From: Tomocerus qinae
Taxonomy: Eukaryota > Arthropoda > Collembola > Entomobryomorpha > Tomoceridae
Direction of reading: 5' to 3'
Assembly: GCA_020055645.1 (NCBI GenBank)
Contig: CM034546.1
Coordinates: 34,534,001-34,598,000, forward strand
Length of the DNA stretch: 64,000 bases
The notes beneath the pieces are model-generated. The model had not been told where the DNA came from, did not search any database, and was given only the letters and a program-made list of their open reading frames with translations. Made by a program: the position numbers and the translations under genes. Positions 11,700-24,366 of the stretch are shown piece by piece. Every line of letters begins with the position of its first letter. The first letter of the stretch is position 1.

Positions 11700-12165
11700 G
11701 CTCCGTTTGAATCGGCACGTCTCCGGTATTCAATTGGGTTCGTCACTAATATAATGTACCGGTCACAGGACCCAAGTCCTGTTATAAATAAAGCTAGTGT
11801 GTATTCCGAAGCAATATTGTACGACGGGTAGAATGTAATTCAGATACATAGATTTTTATATTAATTCCAATTAACCTTTTCAGGCTTTCTTATTAGGTGG
11901 GCCAGGACCAGAACCAGAGGTACAGATTTTACATTGATATAGTCAAAAAATATTCCAAAACTTCGCCTTAGTACGGTTTAGAGTCAACCTTTTATTTAGA
12001 AAGGTAATTTGGTTATTGGCAAATAACTCCGGTTACCCACCACATTTTTGACTCGGATACTTTAATCACCATTATACATACTGCCATCACTGGGCAATGG
12101 ACCATTTTAAGGCCGAGTTAGCCTTAATTGGCAATGTAGCGTCAAGCGATTAATTAGAAATATGA
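11700..12165 (-). mobile_element. Helitron 3' part, minus strand
   Basis: The inverted match to 24840-25245 includes the GGACTTGGGTCCTG-type hairpin and a segment reading GGTGGGTAACCGGAG. The CTAG terminus is not preserved next to this hairpin. Confidence 0.6.
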
Positions 12166-12169
12166 GTGT

Positions 12170-12350
12170 TTTTTATTATAATTTTAGCTCATTCCTTGAG
12201 GAAGCGAGCTTATAGAATCGCACAGCCTGTCCGTACGTCCGTCCTTCCTTCTGTCCCCACGATAACTTTCGAATAGTTGTGAGGTCACAAATTCATCCAA
12301 ATGCTCAGTTTTGCATATCAAAGGTAAATAGGTGCTTTAAGACAAGGCAT
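12170..12350 (-). repeat. Right end of the minisatellite-bearing repeat
   Basis: Contains the reverse complement of the TTCGAAAGTTATCGTGGGG / GGACGGAC module and a short hairpin (TTCCTTGAGGAA) near the presumed end, like the ends near 23226 and 24800. Confidence 0.45.
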
Positions 12351-12705
12351 ACTACTAAGTCGGTAACTTGCACTTAACAATTGCATAAATCATACGAGTA
12401 AATTAGTGTATTTGCATAATGCATAAAATCAGTTAAGTTTGAGGGAAACTTCATCCTCTCCTATGCGTAATTCAAATCATGCTCACTAAACGTAAGACAT
12501 TCGGATAGCTCTGGAAGGATGACCTTCGTGTGGACTCTTATCAACTTGGACCGTGGAAAAATTGATAAATAGATCCACGGAGAAACTTTGCCAGAATTCT
12601 TATTCTTGCACTCAACTTAAAATCACCTTAAACCAATACACTGTATTCGTTTATCTAAATATAATACATAATATATAACTCGAGGGGGCACCGGGTCCAA
12701 GAGTA

Positions 12706-15700
12706 GTGCACTCACCAGTTGGATCTCCGGGAGGAAATCAAGATCCTTCTCCACCATACTTATCTCCAGAGTCATTACGACGTAGGAGAATTGAAAAACA
12801 GCCGTTAATTGACATAATGCCAATAGGCACATCTTCAAGTAGAGAGCAAGGAAATGTAGATTTGCCACCTACTTTGTTTAATCGTCTTAACATGGGAAGA
12901 GTCGTAATAGACGATCAAAGACCAAGTACTTCACGAGGACAGGCTAACGAGTCCATAAATACTAATATTCTTTGTACATTTATGAGAGAAATGATGCAAG
13001 ATAAGCAAGCAGGCTTTGGTAGGTCTTTACAACAAAACCAGCAGTTTATGCATACTGCTATTGTTAATAGCCAACAAGCATTGCAGGCCTCATTACGTGA
13101 CATATCCGAAAATCAGATAAGGGCAATGAGAAAAATGCAAAACGCACAACCACAAAACTTAGGACAACCTAATATTCACCGACAGGCTAATGACAATTAT
13201 GGAAGACTAGGAGATCAGCATATCGCTAGACCACCATCAAGTGCAGGCAATCTTGTATACCCTGCCAATGTCAACATGCATCCAAATGCTCAAGCTATGT
13301 CTAACATTATACCTGTACCACAGGGGGTCAATGTCCAACAGCCAGGTGCTTGTACTCATAATGTATTACCTCCTGCTAGAAATGCACAAGGAAGAGCACA
13401 AAACAATCACGGACTACCAACACATCATTTAAAGTCCGCTCATATATCCATACCTACTTATCGAAGGTTTGTAGACAGTAAAACCCCATTTGACTTCCTA
13501 GTGGAGCTTGACAAGTATAGATCAATCATAGGATACATGGAAGCTGAACTGTTACGCTATGTAGTGCCGTTAGCACTACTTGATGAAGCATATAGTTGGT
13601 GGAGATATGAGATAGATACCAGGATTTTAAGAATCGCTTTCGGGCTGAATTCCAGGATATTGGTTACACAGAGGATCTGTAGAAAGAGTTAGACAACCGT
13701 ACTCAGTACAGAAACGTTGTCCTCTTTTTTTCGCGTTATCTCTTATTACTACGAACGTAGAGGGGATGTATACACTGAGGCGGATATAGTGAAAAGGGTG
13801 TTGAAGTAAATGCATCCAGAGTATCGTTTGGCTCTTCAAGGTAAAACTATCAACAATATTAGGCAACTGAAACTATAAGCTCAGGAGGCCCAAGAACTAT
13901 TAAAAACATGCAGATCGTATAAACCCCCACCATTGGTAGGTAATCTATAGCCCTCTCTAGCTTGAAGACCCGTTAGCAACCCTAGGGAAATAAGACAACC
14001 GGAAACGAGTTCCTTAGGGTGGGTGAATTAAAATCAAACAGTTCCTAAACTGCATTTTGCAACTGTAGACGCTTTCACTTATCACCATACTAATAATGTC
14101 AGAAAAGAAGTAAGATTCCAAAATCCAGAAAAAAACCAACAGAATCCACCTAGAAATGAAGTTGCTCCAATGAGACAACAACAAAATACATCTCAGAGAG
14201 GTCAATCAATAGGATTCGGTAATAGAGAACAAACTCCTCCACGGAATAATGAAAGTATATTTCACATTTATCCGTCAATGAGTACACCTACGAGGAATGT
14301 ATCTTCTAATACACCTCCGAGAAATAATTCAGGTGAAGGTGCAGGTGCTTCTGCTCCTAACATTGTTGACACAAATAGGGAAAGAAGAAACTCTGCTGAA
14401 TCCACCAACCTAACTAATTGGAATTCTCTAAACTCGCAGGCCCCGAGACAAGCTCGTCAGTAGGGACTCGACTCGAGATTGTACTTGTCTATGTTTAGAT
14501 CATATTCATGCAATTAATTTTCATGCAAATCTACAGGAGCCTGAACCATTAATATTAGTTAGCATTTTAGGTCATCCATTTTTAGCCTACCTTAATACCT
14601 GTTCCTCTATATTAATGGCTGGTGATAGACTCATCCGCCTAATTAATGACAAGGGCATAAAGCGAAGGAAAAGTGGCAAACAAATTAACTTTATAATAGG
14701 AGGTTGCTCTTCAGAAGAAGTAGTCACCCTCACAGTTAGTTATAAGGAAGAGAAAAAGAAACAAACTATCACACTGATTCCCGGAATGACCAAAGATCTT
14801 TTGCTTGGCAGGGATTTTTTAGGACCAACTCAAATTGGTGTGCATATTGGCTTGGGTTGATGGACTGTTGGTAGAGAATGGCAAAAACTGATACCATTTG
14901 ATACTGACATAGTTTCGAAAATTCACATTTCCCAGCAAATTTTGCTTGGACACTGGGAATTCTCACCAATTTGGGAAATGGGAAATAGTGGGAAATGTGT
15001 GTCGCCATCTTGCGGAATTAGGGCCTATTTCCCACTTGATTTTTCTATTTCCCATTTTCCCACCCACTTGGCCTTTTTGTTTTCCTATTTTCCCACTGGG
15101 AAATGGGAAATGTCCAACTTCTTTCATTTCAAACTCGAAACCATGGATACTGAGTTAAATACAAATAATATGACAACAGAAATTTTGTCAAATTCAGCCA
15201 ATGCATTTAATTCAATCGAAACCGTAAATGTTGCATTGGAAGATTCTGAGAAAGTTGAAAGGTGAAAACCAAATGAAAATATCGTTCCTTTAGCTCCTTT
15301 ATTCGAAAACGAAGAAGATTTTGAGACTCCGGCTTCTATTTTAGCAGCTGCAGAAACAATAGAATCTCATGATGTTTTTTATGGTTTTCGAAAATAATAA
15401 TATAAAAACCATCGATAACAATTTGATTCCTCCTGATTTCTTATCAGAGGAGCAGAAATCCAAGTTAATGTCTGTATTAGATAAATATGACTCAATCTTC
15501 ACTACCAGGCCTGGTCTATGTACTCTATTTGAACATTCAATAGATACAGGCACTCATAAACCTGTGAGATCGCATCCTCGTCCAATGACTCCCGGTAAAA
15601 GAAAGATTTTTGAGGAAACCTTTGCGGAATTAGTCGAGTTCGATGTCATAGAACCCTCCTCAAGTCCGTGGTCATCAAACGGCTTCGTCATACCAAAACC

Positions 15701-16990
15701 GGGAGGTGGGCGTTGTCGTTGAGATTTGTTGTTGACTTTAAAGCAGTAAACAGTTTAACGGAGCTATACTGTTTCCCAAGAATGGGTGATATGGTTACTT
15801 TTGTCGGTCCAGCACAAATCTTTTCCACTTGGGATACCATAAAAGGATTTTATCAAATTCTTTTACGCACACAGGACCGGGCCAAAACTGCATTTAAGAG
15901 CCCTAAAGTTCCATGGCAATTTAAGAGGATGCCGATGGGACTAAAAATAGTCTACCCACTTTCCAAAGAACCATGGATGTAATTCTTGGTGATTTAAAAT
16001 GGAAAATATGTATATGTATGACGAACACATTGAACACATAGATTTAGTTCTAGGGAAGATCATGGAGGCTGGGCTGAACATAAATCCTAAGAAAATACAA
16101 TTGTGCAAAAAATCGTTTAAATTCTTAGGTTTTATCATAGAACACGGAATGTGCCATCCAGACCCTGAGAAAGTAGAAAAATTAAAAATTATCCAGTTCC
16201 TAATAAAGCTAAGGATATTCAGCGATTCTTGGGGTTGTGTCGATTTTATAGGCGTTTCATACTCTATTATAGTAAGCATTCCAAAATCTCCTTAATTTGA
16301 TTAAAAATGATATAACCTTTGAATGGACTACAGAAACTCAAGCAGCATTTGAATTTTTTAGAACAGCTTTGTGTGATTTAACAACATTAAGACTTCCTGA
16401 TCTTAACTTACGATTTATCATTCAGACTGATGCCAGTGCAGATGCCTTAGGAGCAGTTATATCAGGAATACGAAGGGGATCGATATCCACTGTGGTTTGC
16501 AAGCAGAACCCTTGTGAGACTAGGTATTCCAACCCAGAAAGAGAATGTTTAGGGGTCATTTGGGCAAAAAAAAATTCCGTAGTTTTATTGAATGTACACG
16601 TTTTATTGTTGAAACTGACCACCAAGCATTGATATGGCTAAGAAAAATTAATGAACCAAATGGACGACTAGTCCATTGGTTCATGGAATTACAAGGATAT
16701 GACTTAAGTTAGGTTAATTGTACCGTTACGAGACCGGATATTAGAGCTGCACAGGAACGTGACCCGGAAATAGGGCAATTAAAACAGTTTATGCAACAAT
16801 ATCTTACCAGTACAAACACAGAAACAAATAAGAAATTGCAAAAACTATCAGAAAATTGCCACATCTATGAAGATGGTTTAATTCTTCGTTATGTAGGTCC
16901 TAGGAGAAGCCTTGGGAAGATGAAAGGTTATACTAGAGAATATGGATTCCAGTCTCATTACAAAAGCCGATAATAGAAATGTAGAAATTG
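12706..16990 (+). mobile_element. Old broken Ty3/Gypsy-type LTR retroelement, truncated
   Basis: Fossil element. In order it shows a gag-like region (12706-13700, glutamine- and asparagine-rich, with a capsid-like stretch around FLVELDKYRSIIGYMEAELL), a nucleic-acid-binding-like low-complexity part (about 14100-14460), an aspartic-protease end (around LIPGMTKDLLLGRDFL), a Gypsy-type reverse transcriptase (about 15400-16200) and an RNase H start (about 16300-16630). The sequence stops in the region just before an integrase, where a SINE begins. No integrase core and no clear LTR pair were found. It is broken many times (at least six) and looks old. Confidence 0.75.
14925..15120. repeat. GGGAAA-rich island within the Gypsy fossil
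   Basis: About 200 bp dominated by repeats of GGGAAATGGGAAA and its complement TTTCCCATTTTCCC, unlike the flanking element sequence. It is probably a separate low-complexity insertion or expansion. Confidence 0.5.
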
Positions 16991-17009
16991 AAATTTATGC
17001 AAATGTGCC

Positions 17010-17400
17010 TTGTAAGTCGTGTGTGTGTGTTAGTGGGAGAGTATGATCAATACTATTGAAGAGTAAAGACACACTACCGCTCAAGCCGCGAGTACTTACT
17101 TGCAGTTGCTCCCTGAACAGCTTTACTGTTCGGAGAAGCCACTCATTCGTCCTGCAGACATACAAAATGAAAGCAGAGACGACAAGGGCAACCCCGGTAA
17201 CTCATCTACGTGAACGAGAAACTTACTCAGGTGCTTGAATCTCAACTAGCTCAAAGATGGGCATTCAGCCACATGGTAGACGTCTCAACGCTTAATGCGC
17301 ACAATGGGCAGAGCGGAGACGAATGATTCCCCAATAGATTCTGATGCTTGGCCAAGGAGGAGAAACCAGTAATGAAATGAGTGAAGACCCTGAGCGTTCT
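17010..17400 (-). mobile_element. SINE-like element, minus strand
   Basis: Bases about 17010-17125 are the inverted match to the 3' tail of the SINE at 60045-60604, including GCTCAAGCCGCGAG and a (GT)n end. The remainder to about 17400 differs from that copy, so it is either another subfamily or a fused fragment. Confidence 0.45.
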
Positions 17401-17654
17401 TCTACTCAAACTGTGAAATATTTGCTTTTGGTATATGAAGGGGAATGTAAAAATAATTTTGTAGTTTTACAATCTGAACGTCTTTTCCAATTTTGAATAT
17501 TTAATTTGTTAAAAGCTTTGGAGATAACAGTTTTGGCGCATTGCGAGGAAAATGGCAGTATTGGTTCGGGACCAAAAACTGCCATTCTTGTGGATTCTTT
17601 GGCTAATAATTCAGCCTCTTCGTTTCCTATAATACCAGTATGACTGGGAACCCA

Positions 17655-18248
17655 TTAAAGGGTAACGGATGCACTTTCTGAAAGTTTAAGCAAGGCTCTG
17701 AAACATTCAAGTATCAAGGTCGAGTCCGTGTAATTAGCCTCAAGGGCTTTTAAAGAACTGAGAGAGTCGCTGTAGATGACTACTTCATCTCTCCAGTTCA
17801 GAACTGTGATTTTAGATATGACCATAAGTATAGCTGCCAATTCAGCTTGAAACACAGTAGCAGTGCTAGTAATTATTGCAGCACATCCTGCTACATTGTC
17901 CATTTTCGACCCGTCTGTATAACAGTCCAGTCTCTGGTTTGAAGGTTGAAGAATCACAGGTGTTTCTGTGTCAAGTACAGTAAAAGTTTTACCCATGAGG
18001 GCAGTTGAGGGAGTTGAGTCCATAGGGAATTCCAACTCAGGCAATTGTTTCAAAAGATTTGCAATTAAATCAACATGCGCTAATCTTTTAAGGCTCCGTC
18101 TCCCATACCAGGGCAGCCATTTTCCAGTACAGCGCAATCGATGTGCTGTTGAAATAGCGGTTTTAGTAAGGAATATATATATAGGCTCAATACCTACTAT
18201 ACATTCTAACGCTGCAAAGGGTGAACTATGCATTGCACTAGTAGTCAT
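17655..18248 (-). pseudogene. LINE RNase H domain
   Basis: A 197-residue frame with the RNase H pattern: CYTDGSKMDN (first acidic residue), FQAELAAILMVI (second) and VIYSDSLSSLKAL (third). These are the D-E-D residues of the RNase H fold. It is the 3' domain of the LINE and lies downstream of the RT in a different frame from it. Confidence 0.7.
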
Positions 18249-18391
18249 TAAACAAGCTTTCGTTGAACACTAGCCAAACTTTATCTTCTAGATTTGTTGT
18301 GAACAGCCGTTAGCCACGATCAAGCTGTGTAAGATAAAGTTGGTCTGACTGCAGCTGTATATAGCCACAAGGTGATTTTTGGTGAAAGACC

Positions 18392-20170
18392 TCACGTTTG
18401 GCCAACAGTTCTTTTACATTGCATAAGAGCTGCGTTAGCCTTACCACTTTTAATATTACAAGGGGTACTCCAAGTCAGTCCACTATCCAAATGAACACCT
18501 AGGTACCGCACATTGTTGACAAAGGCAATATTTTTACCTCTTAATCTAATAGGTTTCATTTTGGATTTTTTATGCCGTGTATGAAATATAATAATTTCGA
18601 TTTTGTCAGGGTGGGTGGAAAGATCCCGCTGACTGCACCAATTTTCGATGATATTAAGGGCTCTTTGCCCTAATGCTCTCATCGTATCTTCGTCTATGCC
18701 AACCTGAAGAAGGCCAACTTCATTTGCAAATGCTTGTCTGTAGATAGAACTGACTTTGGTCAGCTTCTCTAAGAGCTCATGGATGACTTGATTCCATAAT
18801 AATGGCGATAGTACCCCCCGTTGAGGGTACCCTCTTTCAACTTTAATGCTTTGAATGGTGGATCCAACTGTTACGTTTACGGTACGATCCCTTGACATTC
18901 GTTCTATCCAACGAATGATGGCTAGATTTATTCTTTCTCTTTCTAAAGCTAAATGAATTGATTGGAAAGTAGCATGACTAAATGCTCCTTCGATATCGAG
19001 GAAAATGCCAAGAGCCATTTGATTACTTTTGAGGGCACATTCCGTGCGAGCAATATATTGATGAAGAGTGGAAATACCACGTAAATATGCAAACTGTCCT
19101 GCGTCCTTCATTTTGTTTTCAAGCTCTGGAGTTTTGATACTCCAGTCAATAAGACGTTCAAGTATTTTCATACAAGTAGAGATAAGTGATATTGGTCGCC
19201 ACGAGTTAGCTTTTTGATAGCTACTCTTGGCTGGCTTTGGTGTGAAGATTACTTTAGTTTGTCTCCAAGCTTTAGGTATATACCCAAAACCGAGACTGGC
19301 TTTAAGAATATTGTACAGATGTGGAGTTAATTCTTTCCTAGCCATCTGAAGCATGACTGGCAGAATGCCATCGCAGCTACCATCTTTGTACGGCCCAAAA
19401 GAGCTAACAGCCCTTTGGACTTTCTCTAAAGTGATTAACTCTGCAATAGAGCTATCAGCACAGATGCTATAGTCTGGTATAGTATAAATTAGTTTGTGAT
19501 CATTGGGAAAATGAATTTTTAGAAGATGTGACAATGATTCGTCCATGTCCGAAGTATAGCTACCATCAGCAGTTTCTAATGGACCAAGTGTCCTGCTTCG
19601 GTCTTTTACAAGAATTTTTGCAAGCTTTGATGCTTGTCGAGTTTCTTTAATTTTATTGCAAAAGATTCTCCATGAATCCCTTTTTGCTTTTCTCAAAGTG
19701 TTGTTGAAAGGAATGCGAATGTCTCTTAACTCTGCTTTCGACTCTGAGGTTCTTTTGGATTTGTGCTTCCTAAGAGCTACTTTTAATTTTTTTCTAAGGC
19801 TAGTTAGATCTTGATTCCACCAAGAAGAAAGTTTGCCACCACTCCTAATGGTCTTCAGTGGGCAACCTTTATGAAAGGCGTCAATGATAATTTTATTGAC
19901 CCTATTGACTTGTTCATCAAGTTGATCAACAGTTAAGATTGGAGTGCAACATATTTTTGTTATGCTTTTCTGGACCGTCATGCTATATAAGGACCAGTTG
20001 GCTTTTTTTGGATTTCTAAATTGAATTTGCTTAGGGCTTTTTATTTCTAATTCATAAGAAATGTACATATGGTCTGGGAGTGTGACATCATTCTCAACCC
20101 TCCAGTTGTGGGTGGACTGTAAAAGGTTTTCAGAACAAACTGTGATGTCTAGAACTTCCTCTCTACCCAT
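18392..20170 (-). pseudogene. LINE reverse transcriptase
   Basis: A 592-residue frame. Its first about 40 residues read as the end of the endonuclease domain (SENLLQSTHNWRVENDVTLP). The RT follows with SWRPISLISTCMKILERLI, FLDIEGAFSHATF (palm) and a GYPQRGVLSPLLWN box where GCPQGGVLSPLLWN is usual. The catalytic F/YADD position reads FANE, so both metal-binding aspartates of the box are lost. The protein would be non-functional even though the frame is open. Confidence 0.8.
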
Positions 20171-20356
20171 GCCATCACGAAAAGTTGGTTTATGCCCTTG
20201 ATTAAGTATTTCAAGGTTAGAGCCTACTATAAAATCAAGTAAGCTTTCACAGTTTCAGCTTAGTATTTGTGCTACCCCATACTGTGTTGTAAGCATTGAC
20301 ATCCCCAGCAAATAGTATGGGTAAAGAATTTTGGTTGCAAAATGTGACCAACCTAT

Positions 20357-20782
20357 CTACAGATTTTTTTCTTTGTCTGGTAAGTATGCTGATGTCATAA
20401 CGATGTCACCATCATCCATTTTGATTTTAACGGCAACCAAATCTCTACTCCAAAAGGAGCAAATAGGCCAGACTTCCAAGTTATTTGATGTAACAATGCA
20501 TGCCCTTGGGTTTTCAGGACCCTCATATGGATGTATTTTTCCTTTTCGTGATAGGCCACAGACCTTTCCCTTGTAGGCATATGGTTCTTGAATATAAATC
20601 ATAAAATTGTTCCCTAAAGGCCGATTACTAGCCAGAGCAGTAGCAGCTTTACAATGCTGCAGATTGGCATGTAAAAAGCGAAGTTTACAAGAAGGGCCAT
20701 CTGCTGAATCGATAATATTAGTAGTTTCTGCCGTACTATTTCCAATAGTCGGCGTATGTACCTGTGTTATAGTGCCAGGCAT
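20357..20782 (-). pseudogene. LINE endonuclease N-terminal part
   Basis: A 141-residue frame. The sequence from LRFLHANLQHCKAATALAS to IYIQEPYAYKGKV matches the start of LINE apurinic-type endonucleases (N in NLQ, E in QEP). The stretch RACIVTSNNLEVWPI...DLVAVKI continues the fold. The domain is cut by a frame change between 20357 and 20170. Confidence 0.7.
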
Positions 20783-20840
20783 TTGAAACTGATTATTAGC
20801 CGCCGCCTCACCAAAACTGAATTTCGGCCGCCGCCGATAA

Positions 20841-21392
20841 TAAAATTAAGTGACGATTGCCATTTGGATATGATATGTCGAATAAAAATAAAATTAGATG
20901 TCATAATCAGAGAGTGTTTAAATATATGGACTTTTTGGATTATAGATAAAATTGACTTGAAACACATTACTGTGAATATAGAATATAAAATATTATTATG
21001 TGTAAATAATAAAAGGAAATAATTAATAATGAATGACCTAGTTGCAGTCAAGTAAATTAAGAAATAAAAAAATACAAAATGCAAAACTTGAAGTGAAACG
21101 TACATAATGTACAGTTTGTAGTTTGGTGCAGACACAATATAGATTGTATGCAAATACATCGCCTGCACAGCTGCAAAATAAAGCTTTGCACTAAGCCTAA
21201 AATGAAAATGTGTGAAATTTGGTAGAAAAGTATAATAGGACCAAAACTTCCACTTACCGTTTGAAGAGGTCCATTTTACCATACCTTCCACTAGTTTCAG
21301 GTAAGTTTCAACCCCTAGGGGTCCGTAAAAATAATTATTTTTAATAGAATTCAGCCCGTGAATTCAACAAAACTCCGGCCCGCTGCAAAGAG
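20841..21392. other. No gene seen
   Basis: AT-rich DNA; the long minus-strand open frame at 21291-20767 runs across the LINE edge and has no recognisable domain. Confidence 0.5.
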
Positions 21393-22300
21393 CGTGGGAG
21401 AATATGATCTCTTGACTATCATATTCCTCATTAATTTGTCTTGGAAAAGTGCGGATCCGAGATTACTGATCCAACACCCATAAAGTATCACTACTATTAG
21501 ATAAACGGCAAAAGTCAGTCACGTGACAATTCCGTTTGTATGTTTGTACTTCCGTGTGTTGATTTGACGTAATTCTAAAACGCAGCCAAGCACATAACAA
21601 CGCACATAATGATGCAAATTCTAACACGTCCAAAGCAAAACAATTGGTGGCAGTACACAATTATTCACTGCGCGGTCTATAGTCTCATACGACTTGCAAG
21701 GCACAAAAAATTTCATAACAGGAGCAATGCATGCATTCTGTATAAATATTTTTCCAGCTTTCAGTGCGCTCAAGGTTTCTATTACTTCATGTGCGGGAAA
21801 ATTCAATTTGGCCATTTACATTGATGTTTTCAATTGGTTTAATAAAAGTTAGATTCCCAAAAAAGTGAGTCAGTTTTCGATTCTGCGAAACAAATTTTGC
21901 ACCGTTTAAGGCAGTGGTGAAATAGGGACGCTGCTAGGTAACCAGCAAAAATTATCATAGAGGGCGAATGGGAATTCCGAAAATTCGTTCTTTTTTGTAA
22001 AAGTCCTAAAGCAACTGAGATTACTGGTCCTACATCCATGTAGTAAATGTAAAAAAGATTCTTCAAAACTTATTTTGAACTTGAAATTGATACATATTTC
22101 TGTATTTGCATTTTGTCATCCATGTGTCTTCCAATCAAAAACAAAATTGTGAAATTTTTAAAATATAACCTCTAGAATAAGTTCCGATGAATCTTTTTTG
22201 AATTTACTTTATGGGTGTTGGATCAGTAATCTCAGATCCTTTAGCACTTTCCCAAAAAAAAGTTAATGAGGAATATGATAGTAAAGAGATCATTTCCTTT
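21393..22300. repeat. Inverted repeat flanking the 5' part of Helitron copy 2
   Basis: Bases 21393-21485 and 22206-22300 are diverged reverse complements, sharing GGTGTTGGATCAGTAATCTC and a segment reading AATGAGGAATATGATAG. They bracket the Helitron 5' segment that begins at 21488, so the Helitron start seems to sit inside an older hairpin. Confidence 0.5.
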
Positions 22301-22619
22301 TGTATGCACCAGGACTTTAAGCTCCCAGTACCTCAGATTTGGAAATCTCTGATGATCATCAAAATTGATCAAAATACATGTAAAAATTGCTTTACAACTC
22401 TTGGAATTCTGTCTAAAGTTCTTACCCGATTTTCTGGTGTGGTACATTTTTGGAATCCTGAATATAATGTCAAATAGCACAATGTATAAAATATACGATA
22501 TAAATTAATGGTATATAATAGTACCTATGCTTAATGAGTTACTGCAATAGTAAAAAAATATTCTAAAATTTCATCTTACTACTACCGAGGGTCAAGGCAT
22601 CGAAAACATTTTAATTTCC

Positions 22620-22770
22620 AGTGTAACAGGCCCCGCCCACTGGCTAATTTCCACACTTTAGCTCCGCCAAATAGCCACGCCCCCGAATGGATCGTGACAT
22701 TCTATTTGCTAAGAACACGTGAGCTCCTTTTACTTTGGGGGCGTGGCGAGGGCCGATTTCCACAGCAACC
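22620..22770. repeat. Short inverted repeat around CCACGCCCCC
   Basis: AGCCACGCCCCCGAA near 22673 pairs with a CTTTGGGGGCGTGGC segment near 22735, and GGCTAATTTCCAC pairs loosely with nearby repeats. It is probably a small decayed MITE; there is no coding capacity. Confidence 0.35.
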
Positions 22771-23225
22771 ATGCAGGTTGCAAGAGATTTTCGGTGCCTG
22801 AGTCAATATATTTGTATTAAAATAGCATATTGGCGATCGATAACACATGCAGGCCACCCACTAGGGTCAAAACTCTCAAAACTCACATTTTTAATCTGGG
22901 GTATAAGGTAACGTTACTTTGAGAGGGGCGCTACACCCCCTCCCCCACTGGACACGTCTAAGCGCGCACTCACGTTCAAATTTTACTCTTTTTCGAGTAC
23001 AGGAGCAGAGAACAAAACCTACAAGCCGTAACAGAAGCTCGCCTGGGTAAAGACGACCATGTGCACATTTTTGGTAGAATGATAGTAGAAATAGGATAGA
23101 TTACCAAGCAAGTATCCAGTAGGGGGTGGATGGGGGGCGCAGCGACTTCCTACATCTGAGAAAAAGAAGACTTTTTCCAAAAATGCCATTTGCGAATAAG
23201 TCCTATTTTATTATTTTTAACATTA

Positions 23226-24366
23226 TTAGATCGCCTGAAAAGGCAGCTTATAGAATTGCACAGTCCGTCCGTCCGTTTACACGATAACTTTTGAAGACAT
23301 TGATGGATTTCAACTAAACCTGACAAAAACATTGCCTATGGACCTGTGAAAACGCCTATGGAAAATAGACCACATTGATCTATAGGTTGCTGAGATGCCG
23401 CGCGCTCACTTTGTCTTTATTTTAATAGTCAAAATGAAAATATGGCCTTGCTTTTTATCATGACAGTCAATATTAACTGATTTATATTTTTTTGACTTTT
23501 ATACCAAATATTAATCAATTTTGATTTTCTTTTGATTTTTAAAGTTTTTTGTTTATTTTGATACTCAATATTATTCAAATTTGACTTTTTAGTTTATTTT
23601 GATAATCAATCTTAACAAATTTTGATTTTCTGCTCATTTTCAGTCAACAATTATCTACTTTGATTTTCTTTTGATTGTCATAGTGAACATTATTCTTCGA
23701 TTTTCTATTGATTTTCATAGGCAATCTTTATCTATTTTGAGTTTCTGTTGATTTTCATAGTCAACAATTATCTATTTTGATTTTCTATCGATTTTCATAG
23801 TCAACAATTACCTATTTTGATTTTTTGTTGATTTTCATAGTCAACAATTATCTATTAATTTTAAAAGTGAACATCAATCTATTATTATCCTCTGTTGATT
23901 TTCATTGTCAATCTTAATCTATTTTGAGTTTCTGTTGATTTTCATAGTCAACAATTATCTATTTTGATTTTCAGTTGATTTTCAATGTCAATCTTAATTT
24001 ATTTTGAATTTCTGTTGATTTTCAATTTTAATCGTAATCTATTTTGATTGTCTGTTGATTTTGATGGTCAAAATTCATCTATTTTGATTTTCTGCGATTT
24101 TGAAAGTCAACATTAATCTATATTGATTTTCTATTGCTTTTGATAGTCAAAATTAATCTATATTTATTTTCTGTTGATTTTGATAGTCAACGTTAATCTG
24201 TTTTGGTTTTCTATTGACTTTGATGGTCAAAATTCATACATTTTGATTTTGCTCAATATTAACCAATAAATATGGAAATAAAACTATTTCTATTATTCTA
24301 CTTAATCTGTGTACTGTACACGGTCCCCTTCACTCAGGCGACCTTCTGTTAAGACTTGCCGTAGGT
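23226..24366 (-). mobile_element. Minisatellite-bearing repeat, inner copy
   Basis: Read on the minus strand it starts with an ACCTACGGCAAG-type left module, has a long minisatellite, and ends with a right module and a short hairpin (GCCTTTTCAGGC). Comparison with intact MITEs places the insertion between T residues, in the TT context favoured by Helentrons. The class remains inferred. Confidence 0.45.
23450..24270. repeat. Minisatellite of about 40-42-bp units
   Basis: About twenty degenerate units are built on the words TCTGTTGATTTTCATAGTCA and ATTATCTATTTTGATTT. A shorter stretch of the same units, inverted, lies at about 8440-8640. Confidence 0.75.

Larger units (their letters stand above)
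17430..20840 (-). mobile_element. Degraded non-LTR retrotransposon (LINE) with EN, RT and RNase H
   Basis: On the minus strand the order is endonuclease (20782-20357), reverse transcriptase (20170-18392) and RNase H (18248-17655), about 3.4 kb. An apurinic-type endonuclease start of the LHANLQHCKA...IQEPY form plus an RNase H after the RT fits the I/LOA/R1 group of LINEs. The three blocks lie in separate frames and catalytic residues are altered, so it is inactive. Neither end is precisely mapped. Confidence 0.75.

Noticed and set aside
17968-18273. 101-residue plus-strand frame
   Set aside because: It is the antisense shadow of the LINE RNase H region.
20767-21291. 174-residue minus-strand open frame
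   Set aside because: AT-rich, crosses the LINE edge, hydrophobic residues come from T-rich codons, no family resemblance.
23450-24270. CRISPR array
   Set aside because: The repeats are degenerate, with no distinct spacers, and belong to a eukaryotic minisatellite.
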